DNA of 6,256 bases from Phycisphaeraceae bacterium. GTDB taxonomy: Bacteria > Planctomycetota > Phycisphaerae > Phycisphaerales > Phycisphaeraceae. The notes below the pieces were generated by a model, which had not been told where the DNA came from, searched no databases, and was given only the letters and a program-made list of their open reading frames with translations. Numbering within the stretch: position 1 is the first letter of the stretch; every line of letters begins with the position of its first letter. Shown one piece after another: positions 1-6,256 of the stretch. The position numbers and the translations under genes are program-made. The stretch covers positions 1 through 6,256 of the forward strand of contig JADZCW010000241.1 of the NCBI GenBank assembly GCA_020851395.1. Reading direction: 5' to 3'.

Positions 1-713
1 ACAAGATCCCGCAGACGTGCCTGGAGCAGAACAGCCTGGCGGGGCGGATCGACCCGGTGCTGCGGATCATGGGGACGTTCTGCTTCTCGAAGCACGCGGC
101 GGCGTTCGCGGCGACGCAGGGGGTGGACCTGAAGGAGATCCACGCCAAGGCCAAGAAGCTGGCGACCGAGTCGCTGGCGATCCCGCCGCACATCACGGCG
201 AACATCGCCGACGACCTGACGGGGGACAACGAGGTGCCGCTCTTGATGTTCGATCATCCGTGGATCGCGAAGATGCTCGAGGTCCGCATTGAGTCGATCC
301 GGCAGTACATCGCCGAGGTGCGCAAGCGGATCGACGGCAAGCGCAAGGGGGTGAAGCTGTCGACGGCGTTCGTGCCACCGACGAAGATCGGTCATGACTC
401 GTCGAGCCCGCGGCCGTGGCTGGCGGCGCAGAGCTACGCGGCGTATCGGCAGAGCGCGCTGGACATGATCCACTGCGTGATCCACTGGGGGCCGGACACG
501 GTGGAGTATGACACGCGGCGGGCGGTGAACGCGATGGCGGGGTCGAAGGTGCAGGTCTGCACGCACGTCAAGGCCTATGGCGCGTCGCGGCCGGAGGCGA
601 TGCAGTCGCTGGTGTCGGCGGCGCTGCGCGGCGGGGCGCCAAGCGTGGCGTACTTCTGCTACGACCTGCTCTCGGAGCCGATGATGGCGGCGATCAAGAA
701 CCTGCGGGCGTAG
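1..713 (+). CDS. Probable TIM-barrel glycoside-hydrolase-like protein, C-terminal part (5' end outside window)
   Basis: The reading frame is open from the left edge (first full codon at 3) to a TAG at 711-713, giving 236 visible residues. The GTG at 57 and ATG at 69 are internal codons with no Shine-Dalgarno, so the true start lies upstream. The visible order resembles the second half of GHL/family-10-like TIM barrels. It has a 'TFCFSKHAAAF' segment where relatives often have CFCxxC...F followed by 'G-[VI]-DL'. Next comes an amphipathic helix (about residues 95-115, 'IESIRQYIAEVRKRI') leading to a strand 'VKLSTAF'. Then come a 'W...Y..YRQSALDMIHCVIHWG' helix-strand, a 'KVQVCTHVKAYG' strand, and a closing helix-strand 'SAALRGGAPSVAYFCYDLL'. 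The arrangement suggests a carbohydrate-active or related hydrolase, but catalytic acids cannot be assigned from this fragment. The coding call is strong; the family call is inference from pattern resemblance. A terminator follows directly, so this gene ends its transcript. Confidence 0.72.
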   Translation, partial: KIPQTCLEQNSLAGRIDPVLRIMGTFCFSKHAAAFAATQGVDLKEIHAKAKKLATESLAIPPHITANIADDLTGDNEVPLLMFDHPWIAKMLEVRIESIRQYIAEVRKRIDGKRKGVKLSTAFVPPTKIGHDSSSPRPWLAAQSYAAYRQSALDMIHCVIHWGPDTVEYDTRRAVNAMAGSKVQVCTHVKAYGASRPEAMQSLVSAALRGGAPSVAYFCYDLLSEPMMAAIKNLRA

Positions 714-746
714 GCTGGGTCGGTCTTTCCAGGGCAATAGATAGTC

Positions 747-782
747 GAGGTCCACGTTCGGTGAACGTGGGCCTCTTTATTT
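747..782 (+). terminator. Rho-independent terminator after the TIM-barrel gene
   Basis: A 13-bp stem pairs 747-759 (GAGGTCCACGTTC) with 763-775 (GAACGTGGGCCTC). All pairs are Watson-Crick except one G-T wobble. The loop is three bases (GGT) and the stem is followed at once by TTTATTT (776-782). It begins 33 bases after the upstream TAG. There is no matching A-run on the 5' side, so it should act only on + strand transcription. Confidence 0.88.
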
Positions 783-838
783 GGCGGGGGAAGAGCGCCC
801 GCGAGGGTGCGGGGGGTAGAATTGGCGGAACCTGCATC

Positions 839-866
839 CCCGGCCCCGGGAGCGGCCGGGCTTTTT
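839..866 (+). terminator. Terminator-like hairpin just upstream of the efflux operon (second terminator or leader attenuator)
   Basis: A 7-bp all-GC stem pairs CCCGGCC (839-845) with GGCCGGG (854-860) around an eight-base loop, followed by CTTTTT (861-866). It ends only 20 bases before the adaptor's ATG and 10 bases before its Shine-Dalgarno. If it is only a back-up terminator for the upstream gene, there is almost no room for a promoter between it and the adaptor. If the operon's promoter lies upstream, for example near the isolated TAGAAT at 817-822, the hairpin sits in the mRNA leader. The structure is read directly from the sequence; its role is undecided. Confidence 0.6.
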
Positions 867-876
867 GAGGGGGGTT

Positions 877-880
877 GAGG
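877..880 (+). promoter_or_regulatory. Ribosome binding site that favours the ATG at 887
   Basis: GAGG at 877-880 lies six bases before the ATG at 887. The alternative in-frame TTG at 875 has its purine run (867-874) directly abutting it with no spacer, so 887 is the better start. Starting at 887 also gives a compact lipoprotein signal with positive residues at positions 2 and 3. Confidence 0.6.
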
Positions 881-886
881 TTGCTC

Positions 887-2023
887 ATGAAGAGATGGTC
901 TGGCGTTGTCGTGGTCGTCGGCTTGATGCTGCTGGCGGGGTGCGATCGGTCTTCGCAGGCTGGGAGCGGGCCGGCCGCTGCGCCGGCGGCGCCGGTGACG
1001 GTGGCGGTGGCGTTGAGGCAGGACGTGCCGGTGCGGCTGACGGCGATCGGGTCGGTCCGGCCGCGGGCGTCGGTGACGCTTAAGCCGCAGGTGGGGGGGG
1101 TGATCACGGCGATTCATTTTCAGCCTGGGCAGGGGGTGGCGGCGGGGGACCTGCTGGTGAGCATCGACGCTCGGCCGTATCAGGCGGCGCTGCACCAGGC
1201 GCAGGCGGCGATGGCGCAGAATCAGGCGATGGCGGCCAATGCGAGGACGGATGCCAAGCGGGTCGAGGAGCTGGCGCAGCAGGGGGCGGCGGTGCCTTAC
1301 GAGGTGGATCAGAAGCGGTACGCGGCTGAGGCGCTCGAGGCGGCGGTGGCGGCGAATCAGGCGGCGATCGAGCAGGCGAAGCTGGAGCTGGACTACTGCA
1401 CGTTGCGGAGCCCGATCGCGGGGCGGATCGGCGACAAGCTGGTGGACGTGGGGAACGTGGTCAAGGCGGATGAGACGGAGCTTGTGGTGATCAACCAGGT
1501 GCGGCCGATCGACGTGGCGTTCTCGCTGCCGGAGAGCGAGCTGGCGCGGGTGAGGAAGTTCATGGCCCAGGGGCCGCTGACGGTGCGGGTGACGCTGCCG
1601 GGGGATGGGGAGACGGCGCTGGTGGGGCAGACGACGTTTATCGACAATCAAGTGGATCCTTCGACGGGGATGATCCGGCTCAAAGCGAGCTTTGAAAATG
1701 AGGGGATGACGCTCTGGCCGGGGCAGTTCGTCAACGTGAGCGTGGAGCTGACGGTGCTGCGGGGGGTGGTGACGACGCCGGGGGCGGCGCTCCTGACGAG
1801 CCAGGAGGGGACGATCGTGTACGTGGTGGGGGCGGATCAGACGGCCCGGGCGGTGAAGGTTGAACCGGGATATCGGGACGGGGCGACGGTGGTGATTGAC
1901 GAGGGGCTCGAGGCGGGGGCGACGATCGTGACGGATGGGCAGTTGCGGCTGGTCGACGGGGCGAGGGTGGCGGTCAAGGGCGCGGCGGCGGGGGCGGAAC
2001 ATCAAGAGGACTCGCGGCCATGA
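887..2023 (+). CDS. Efflux RND transporter periplasmic adaptor subunit (membrane fusion lipoprotein, MdtA-like)
   Basis: This 378-residue protein bridges an RND pump in the inner membrane to an outer-membrane channel. The N-terminus is a lipoprotein signal: M-K-R, a Val/Leu-rich core, then lipobox L-A-G-C with Cys19 as the predicted lipidated residue. A biotinyl-lipoyl-like domain starts near residue 65 ('LKPQVGGVI', 'PGQGVAAGDLLVSID'). An Ala/Gln-rich alpha-helical hairpin follows (about 98-168). The second lipoyl half starts with the family motif 'TLRSPIAGRIG' (172-182). The beta-barrel runs from about 205 to 290, with 'DPSTG' at 257-261 and 'WPGQFVNV' from 277. A membrane-proximal domain closes with 'GATIVTDGQLRLVDGARV', which closely resembles the end of MdtA-type adaptors. 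Length is slightly below that of E. coli MdtA. The stop overlaps the permease start (ATGA, 2020-2023), indicating translational coupling. A G8 tract at 1093-1100 encodes V-G-G-V in the lipoyl domain. The family call is secure; the substrate is not readable. Confidence 0.95.
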   Translation: MKRWSGVVVVVGLMLLAGCDRSSQAGSGPAAAPAAPVTVAVALRQDVPVRLTAIGSVRPRASVTLKPQVGGVITAIHFQPGQGVAAGDLLVSIDARPYQAALHQAQAAMAQNQAMAANARTDAKRVEELAQQGAAVPYEVDQKRYAAEALEAAVAANQAAIEQAKLELDYCTLRSPIAGRIGDKLVDVGNVVKADETELVVINQVRPIDVAFSLPESELARVRKFMAQGPLTVRVTLPGDGETALVGQTTFIDNQVDPSTGMIRLKASFENEGMTLWPGQFVNVSVELTVLRGVVTTPGAALLTSQEGTIVYVVGADQTARAVKVEPGYRDGATVVIDEGLEAGATIVTDGQLRLVDGARVAVKGAAAGAEHQEDSRP

Positions 2024-5000
2024 ATTTCGCGGAGCTGTTCATCCGCCGGCCGGTGACGACGACGCTCTTGATGCTCGGGGTGCTGTGCTTCGGGTCGCTG
2101 GCGTACATGCAGTTGCCGGTGAGCGACCTGCCGACGGTGGATTATCCGACGGTGCAGGTGTCGGCCAACCTGGCGGGGGCGAGCCCGGAGACGATGGCGT
2201 CGACGGTGGCGTTGCCGCTGGAGCGGGAGTTCTCGGCGATCGCGGGGCTGGACTCGATGACGTCGGCGAGCGTGCAGGGCAGCTCGCAGATCACTTTGCA
2301 GTTCACGCTGGACCGGGACATCGACGCGGCGGCGCAGGACGTTTCGGCGGCGATCTCGCGGGCGCAGCGGCGTCTGCCGGCGGACATGACGACGCCGCCG
2401 TCGTACAGCAAGGTCAATCCGGCTGACGCGCCGGTGCTGCTGTTGTCGCTGACGTCGCCGACGCTGCCCTTGTACATGCTCGACGAGTACGCGCAGACGC
2501 TGTTGGCGCAGCAGATCTCGATGGTCAGCGGGGTGGCGCAGGTGCAGGTGTACGGGTCGCAGAAGTACGCGGTGCGGGTGCAACTCGACCCGCGGCTCCT
2601 GGCGACGCGGGACATCGGGCTCAATGAGGTGACGGCGGCGTTGCGGCGGTCGAACGTGAACCTGCCGGTGGGGCAGATCGACGGTCCGGATCAGTCGCTG
2701 ACGCTCGAGACGTCGGGCCAGCTCTCGGACGCCGCGGCGTATCGGCCGCTGATCGTGGCGTATCGGGACGGGCAGCCGGTGAGGTTGGAGCAGCTCGGGC
2801 GGGTGGTCGACAGCGTGGAGAACAACAAGGTCGCGGCGTGGTTCGTGGATCAGCGGGCGATCGTGCTGGCGGTGCAGCGTCAGCCGGGGGCGAACACGAT
2901 CGCGGTGGTCGACGCGGTCAAGGATCTCCTGCCGACCTTTAATGCTTTACTTCCGGGGGCGGTATCGCTTCACCAGCTGATCGACCGGTCGCAATCGATC
3001 CGGGCGTCGATCCATGAGATCGAGCTGACGCTGATGCTGTCGCTGGTGCTGGTGGTGGGGGTGATCTTCGCGTTCTTGAGGAGCCTGCGGGCGACGACGA
3101 TCCCGAGCCTGGCGATCCCGATCTCGCTGATCGGGGCGTTCGCGGTGATGTACCTGCTGGGGTTCAGCGCGAACAATTTGTCGCTGATGGCGTTGATTTT
3201 GTCGGTGGGGTTCGTGATCGACGACGCGATCGTGATGCTCGAGAACATCGTGCGGCATCAGGAGATGGGCAAGCCGCTGCGGGCGGCATCGCTGGAGGGG
3301 TCGCGGGAGATCAGCTTCACGATCGTGTCGATGACGCTGTCGCTGGCGGCGGTGTTCATCCCGTTCCTGTTCATGGGGGGCGTGCTGGGGAGGCTGCTGC
3401 ACGAGTTCGCGGTGACGATCGCGGCGGCGATCCTGATTTCGGGGTTCGTGTCGCTGAGCCTGACGCCGATGCTGGCGAGCCGATTTTTGAAGGGGCATGG
3501 GACGAAGAAGCATGGGCATGTTTATGCGCTGAGCGAGAAGGTGTTTGAGTGGATGCTGGGGGCGTACGAGGTGGGGCTGCGGTGGTCGCTGGGTCATCGT
3601 CGGGCGATGGTGGGGTTCTCGGCGGCGGTGCTGGCGGGGACGGGGTGGTTGTTCGTGGCGGTGCCCAAGGGGTTTTTGCCCAGCGAGGACATCGACCAGA
3701 TCAGCATCAGCACGGAGGCGGCGCAGGGTACGTCGTTCCCGGCGATGATGCGGTATCAGCAGGCGGTGGCGGCGATCGTGCGGGACGACCCGAACGTGGA
3801 CGTGTTCATGTCGAGCTGCGGGGCGCGTGGGGTCAGCGGGGGGAACGCGGGGCGGATGCTGGTGCGACTCAAGCCGCGCGATCAGCGTGAGCTGTCGGCG
3901 GACGAGGTGATCCAGGCGCTGCGGCCGAAGCTGGCGCAGGTGCCGGGGATGCGGGTGTACCTTCAGAACCCGCCGCCGATCCGGCTTGGGGGGCAGGCGA
4001 GCAAGAGCCAGTATCAGTACACGCTGCAGAGCCCGGACACGGATGCGCTGTACGCCGCGGCGCTGAGGCTGGCGGACTCGATGAGCGGGCTGGCGGAGTT
4101 GCAGGACGTGACGACGGACCTTCAGCTGAGCAACCCGCAGTTGCACGTGGAGGTGGACCGGGACAAGGCGGCGGCGCTGGGGGTGAGCGTGGAGGAGGTC
4201 GAGCAGGCGTTGTACAGCTCGTTCGGGGCGAGGCAGGTGACGACGATCTACGCGCCGAACAATGAGTACAACGTGGTGCTGGAATTGCTCGACGAATTCC
4301 AGGCGGACCCGGCGTCGCTGGGGCTGCTGTACGTGCGGGCGAGCACGGGGAAGCTCGTGGCGCTGAGCACGCTGGCGACGGTGACGCGGAATGTGGGGCC
4401 GCTGTCGGTGAATCACTCGGGGCAGCTGCCGGCGGTGACGGTGTCGTTCAACCTGGCGCCGGGTTACGCGCTGGGGCAGGCGGTATCGGCGATCGACGAG
4501 CTGGCGGCGCGGGAGCTGCCGGCGTCGATCACGACGCGGTTCAGCGGGGCGGCGGAGGTGTTCCAGGAGTCGCTGCGGAGTTTGGCGTGGCTGCTGGTGC
4601 TGGCGATCGTGGTGATCTACATCATCCTGGGGATCTTGTACGAGAGCTTCATCCACCCGCTGACGATCCTGACGGCGCTGCCCTTCGCGGGGTTCGGGGC
4701 GCTGGTGACGCTGGCGTTATTCGGGGCGGAATTGGACGTGTACGCGTTCGTGGGGGTGGTGATGCTGATCGGGCTGGTGAAGAAGAACGGGATCATGATG
4801 GTGGACTTCGCGATCGAGGCGCAGCGGCAGGGGAAAGCAGCGGAAGAGGCGATTTATGAGGCGTGCTTGGTGAGATTTCGGCCGATCATGATGACGACGC
4901 TGGCGGCGCTGATGGGGACGCTGCCGATCGCGTTGGGGTTCGGCGCGGGGGCGGAGTCGCGTCGGCCGCTGGGTTTGGCGGTGGTGGGGGGGCTGGTTTT

Positions 5001-5121
5001 TTCGCAGTTTTTGACGCTGTATGTGACGCCGGTGTTCTACATCTACTTTGACCGGCTGCGGCCGCGGGAGGGCAGAGGCGTGGAGGCGGGGGAGGGGGAG
5101 CCGGCGGCGGTGGCGGCGTAG
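2020..5121 (+). CDS. Efflux RND transporter permease subunit (HAE1 type, MdtB/MdtC-like)
   Basis: This complete 1033-residue proton-driven exporter is close in length to MdtC (about 1025) and AcrB (1049). A Shine-Dalgarno AGAGGA (2005-2010) precedes the ATG. The N-terminus shows 'FIRRPVTTTLLML' in TM1, then a porter domain including 'LPTVDYPTVQVS' and 'GASPETMAS'. TM4 carries 'GFVIDDAIVMLENI', with Asp401-Asp402 matching the AcrB proton-relay pair D407/D408. TM7 lies near 529-550 and is followed by the second porter half. TM8 starts near 855, and 'LGILYESFIHPLTIL' follows. TM10 has 'LVKKNGIMMVDFA', with Lys922 matching AcrB K940, and TM11 has 'RFRPIMMTTLAAL', with Thr959 matching T978. All key relay residues are present, so the pump looks functional. 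Stretches such as 'QYTLQS', 'VNHSGQLPAVTVSFNL' and 'FFDRLR'-like endings resemble MdtC more than AcrB. Only one permease gene is present, so a homotrimer is inferred. The exported compounds cannot be deduced. Confidence 0.97.
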   Translation: MNFAELFIRRPVTTTLLMLGVLCFGSLAYMQLPVSDLPTVDYPTVQVSANLAGASPETMASTVALPLEREFSAIAGLDSMTSASVQGSSQITLQFTLDRDIDAAAQDVSAAISRAQRRLPADMTTPPSYSKVNPADAPVLLLSLTSPTLPLYMLDEYAQTLLAQQISMVSGVAQVQVYGSQKYAVRVQLDPRLLATRDIGLNEVTAALRRSNVNLPVGQIDGPDQSLTLETSGQLSDAAAYRPLIVAYRDGQPVRLEQLGRVVDSVENNKVAAWFVDQRAIVLAVQRQPGANTIAVVDAVKDLLPTFNALLPGAVSLHQLIDRSQSIRASIHEIELTLMLSLVLVVGVIFAFLRSLRATTIPSLAIPISLIGAFAVMYLLGFSANNLSLMALILSVGFVIDDAIVMLENIVRHQEMGKPLRAASLEGSREISFTIVSMTLSLAAVFIPFLFMGGVLGRLLHEFAVTIAAAILISGFVSLSLTPMLASRFLKGHGTKKHGHVYALSEKVFEWMLGAYEVGLRWSLGHRRAMVGFSAAVLAGTGWLFVAVPKGFLPSEDIDQISISTEAAQGTSFPAMMRYQQAVAAIVRDDPNVDVFMSSCGARGVSGGNAGRMLVRLKPRDQRELSADEVIQALRPKLAQVPGMRVYLQNPPPIRLGGQASKSQYQYTLQSPDTDALYAAALRLADSMSGLAELQDVTTDLQLSNPQLHVEVDRDKAAALGVSVEEVEQALYSSFGARQVTTIYAPNNEYNVVLELLDEFQADPASLGLLYVRASTGKLVALSTLATVTRNVGPLSVNHSGQLPAVTVSFNLAPGYALGQAVSAIDELAARELPASITTRFSGAAEVFQESLRSLAWLLVLAIVVIYIILGILYESFIHPLTILTALPFAGFGALVTLALFGAELDVYAFVGVVMLIGLVKKNGIMMVDFAIEAQRQGKAAEEAIYEACLVRFRPIMMTTLAALMGTLPIALGFGAGAESRRPLGLAVVGGLVFSQFLTLYVTPVFYIYFDRLRPREGRGVEAGEGEPAAVAA

Positions 5122-5126
5122 GGGAA

Positions 5127-5155
5127 TGCCCTTAGCAGGGCAGGTCTTTTTTTTT
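5127..5155 (+). terminator. Rho-independent terminator of the efflux operon
   Basis: A 6-bp stem pairs TGCCCT (5127-5132) with AGGGCA (5137-5142) around loop TAGC. After GGTC comes an uninterrupted T9 run (5147-5155). The stem is short and separated from the T tract by four bases, which weakens it, but it starts only five bases after the permease stop codon. The T9 run is by far the longest in the window. Confidence 0.65.
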
Positions 5156-5176
5156 GTTGATCACCGGGTTGTAAAA

Positions 5177-5210
5177 AAGCGCTTGCATATCAGTGCGCCT
5201 TGGTTAAATT
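5177..5210 (+). promoter_or_regulatory. Candidate sigma70-like promoter with overlapping palindromic operator
   Basis: The gap 5122-5306 is clearly AT-richer than the genes. TTGCAT (5183-5188, four of six to TTGACA) and TAAATT (5205-5210, four of six to TATAAT) are separated by 16 bases. An 8-base perfect palindrome AAGCGCTT (5177-5184) overlaps the -35 element. Its CG-centred form resembles LacI/GalR-family half-sites. The wider dyad is poor: 7 of 12 positions match, and only the right half continues as GCTTGCA. A second weak pair, TTGGCT (5209-5214) and TTGAAT (5233-5238), is also possible. The position before a secreted-protein gene fits a promoter. Both elements are weak and nothing in the sequence proves use. 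Confidence 0.3.
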
Positions 5211-5293
5211 GGCTGTGGCTCCATGCCAGTAATTGAATAGGTCGGCCCGGGCTGTACGCCCCGGTCGATCGGCGTCTCTACACCCCGCAAGCC

Positions 5294-5298
5294 GGAGG
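5294..5298 (+). promoter_or_regulatory. Strong Shine-Dalgarno fixing the start at 5307
   Basis: GGAGG lies eight bases upstream of the ATG at 5307. The next in-frame ATG (5319) has no comparable site, so 5307 is preferred. This is the best ribosome binding site in the window. Confidence 0.8.
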
Positions 5299-5306
5299 AT
5301 CAGACG

Positions 5307-6256
5307 ATGCGATCAACGATGCAGCGTTGGGCGGTCGGCGTGTTGGCGTTGGGGATGGGTTTAGGTGTGGGCACGGCGCGGGGGACGGTGATCCTGTCGA
5401 CAGAATGGATTGGGACGCCGGGGCAGAGCGGGGACTGGTTTGATCCTGCGAACTGGCAGGGCGGGGGCGTGCCGAGGCCGGGGACGTACGCGACGATCAG
5501 CAACGGCGGGGAGGCGGTGATCAGCGGGGGGGAAGCGAAGGCGGGGCGGGTGGAATTGCTTGGGGAGACGGCGGGTCAGTGGAACCTGTCGCTGACGGGC
5601 GGGTCGCTGACGATTGATGGGCAGTTTAGCGGGATCTTCATGGGCCAGCAGGCGGGGCTGCGCGTGTCGGGGGGGATACTGCGGGCGGACCGGATTCTGG
5701 CGGGCGTGCGTGGCGACGCGAACAATCGGGTGCGGATTGAGCAGGATGGCGGCGTGATTGAATTGTCGGGAGGGCTCTTGGTGAATGGGGAGCCGACGCC
5801 GGATTTTGTGACGATTTTTCCGGCCACGAATCAGAGCACGGAGTTGACGGTAGCTGAGCCCCTGCTTCCGACGCCGAGGGGACGGTATGACCTGACGGGT
5901 GGGCGGGTGTCGACGCAGTGGAGCACGATCGGGTCGACGGGCTACGCGGTGATGAAGCAGACGGGTGGGACGCACGAGGTGGCGGGGAGCCTGACGATCG
6001 GCGGGGGGATGTTGCCGATGTTCACATGGGATCGGCCGAAGGAGCTGCCGGGCAAGCCTGTGGGCGGGATCCTGCTGCCTCCGACGTACTACACCCAGGG
6101 TGTGTCGCCGAGCGTCGTGGAGGGGGCGCCCGTGCTGATTGGGCCGATCGATGCCACCCCACTGAATACATCACGGGGTGCGTATCAGATCGAGGGTGGG
6201 TTGCTCAAGACGGGGCGGATCGAGGTCAAGAACAGCGGGTCGCTGGACCAGAGCGG
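5307..6256 (+). CDS. Secreted repeat-containing surface/extracellular protein, N-terminal part (3' end outside window)
   Basis: An open frame of 316 codons runs from ATG 5307 off the right edge without a stop. A Sec signal peptide is visible: R2 and R7, hydrophobic core 8-22, and likely cleavage after A24 (G-T-A) or G26. The mature start has the pattern W34...GDWFDPANW (42-50)...VPRPG (55-59), seen at the head of many planctomycete and verrucomicrobial secreted beta-strand-rich proteins. The rest is Gly/Thr/Val-rich, with short strand-turn units such as 'LSLTGGSLTIDG' and 'LRVSGGILRADRILAG'. A clearer unit, 'YDLTGG' (194-199) to 'QTGGTHEVAGSLTIGG' (218-233), is followed 99 residues after its start by 'YQIEGG' (293-298). 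This suggests a beta-helix or stacked-strand fold. Such proteins often end in PEP-CTERM, dockerin or similar anchors, which would lie outside this window. I cannot assign a specific function. Its own Shine-Dalgarno and the terminator before it indicate a separate transcription unit. Confidence 0.85.
   Translation, partial: MRSTMQRWAVGVLALGMGLGVGTARGTVILSTEWIGTPGQSGDWFDPANWQGGGVPRPGTYATISNGGEAVISGGEAKAGRVELLGETAGQWNLSLTGGSLTIDGQFSGIFMGQQAGLRVSGGILRADRILAGVRGDANNRVRIEQDGGVIELSGGLLVNGEPTPDFVTIFPATNQSTELTVAEPLLPTPRGRYDLTGGRVSTQWSTIGSTGYAVMKQTGGTHEVAGSLTIGGGMLPMFTWDRPKELPGKPVGGILLPPTYYTQGVSPSVVEGAPVLIGPIDATPLNTSRGAYQIEGGLLKTGRIEVKNSGSLDQS
5880..6002 (+). repeat. Protein repeat unit 1 (GxYxLxGG ... 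QTGGTHxVxGxLxIG)
   Basis: Residues 192-232 of the secreted protein read G-R-Y-D-L-T-G-G, a variable stretch, an I-G-S-T-G turn, then QTGGTHEVAGSLTIG. This is the typical layout of the T5SS/PEP-CTERM-associated type of short beta repeats. The assignment to that repeat class is by resemblance only. Confidence 0.5.
6177..6256 (+). repeat. Protein repeat unit 2, cut by the window edge
   Basis: Residues 291 onward read G-A-Y-Q-I-E-G-G-L-L-K-T, then an I-E-V-K-N-S-G turn and D-Q-S. This aligns with unit 1 from G192, with a two-residue shortening before the Gln (Q218 in unit 1, Q315 here). The tyrosines are exactly 99 residues apart. The match is at protein level; the DNA of the two units is diverged, so this is an old repeat. 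Confidence 0.45.

Noticed and set aside
817..822. TAGAAT as a -10 box for the efflux operon
   Set aside because: It matches well as a -10, but the place for a -35 element (around 794-799) reads AGCGCC, with no resemblance to TTGACA. It was kept only as a possibility under the hairpin finding.
1093..1100. G8 homopolymer in the adaptor gene as a phase-variation switch
   Set aside because: Runs of seven or eight G also occur at 4986-4992 and 5526-5532, simply because GGG is a preferred glycine codon. The tract lies deep in the gene and nothing suggests a selected contingency locus.
659..2005. Long minus-strand open frame opposite the adaptor gene
   Set aside because: Its translation is Arg/His/Pro-rich low-complexity protein with no domain, as expected from the antisense of G-ending GC-rich codons. 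The + strand frame has unmistakable adaptor motifs.
2947..4656. 569-codon minus-strand open frame opposite the permease gene
   Set aside because: It is an Arg/His/Gln/Pro-rich shadow of a confirmed RND permease frame. There is no recognisable domain and no sensible gene order.
5216..5228. TGGC-TCCAT-GCCA inverted repeat between the candidate promoter and the secreted-protein gene
   Set aside because: There are only four paired bases and the symmetry does not extend, so it is within chance expectation.
5361..5975. Minus-strand open frame opposite the secreted protein
   Set aside because: Its composition is the same Arg/Pro/His shadow type. The + frame has a strong Shine-Dalgarno, a signal peptide and repeats, so it is the real gene.

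Overview
The window is a high-GC bacterial chromosome segment with all four genes on the + strand. It most likely comes from a planctomycete, possibly a Phycisphaerae-type lineage. This is inferred from three things: a secreted repeat protein with the W-x(5)-W / NW...VP N-terminal pattern and QTGG-type repeats common in planctomycete surface proteins, a TIM-barrel glycosidase-like protein, and codon use dominated by G-ending codons (GGG, GCG, ACG, CTG, GTG). No rRNA, tRNA, CRISPR array or insertion sequence is visible, so the taxonomy is a moderate-confidence guess.

Layout. Positions 1-713 hold the 3' part of a gene for a probable TIM-barrel glycoside-hydrolase-like protein. It is followed by a textbook rho-independent terminator (747-782). 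A 173-base gap (714-886) carries a second, terminator-like hairpin (839-866) just upstream of the next gene. Positions 887-2023 encode a lipoprotein periplasmic adaptor (membrane fusion protein). Through an ATGA overlap this is translationally linked to 2020-5121, a complete RND inner-membrane efflux permease of the MdtB/MdtC type. A hairpin with a T9 tract (5127-5155) ends that operon. The AT-richer gap 5122-5306 carries a candidate promoter with an AAGCGCTT palindrome. A strong Shine-Dalgarno then leads into a secreted, repeat-containing protein that starts at 5307 and is still open at the right edge.

Function. The adaptor and permease should form the inner-membrane and periplasmic parts of a proton-driven tripartite exporter. 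The outer-membrane channel is not in the window. Only one permease gene is present, so a homotrimer is expected, unlike the MdtB2C heterotrimer of E. coli. The flanking genes are separated from the pump by terminators and look functionally independent.

I found no clear evidence of a previously undescribed system. The points most worth a second look are the hairpin in front of the pump operon, the possible LacI-type operator at 5177-5184, and the unidentified secreted repeat protein.
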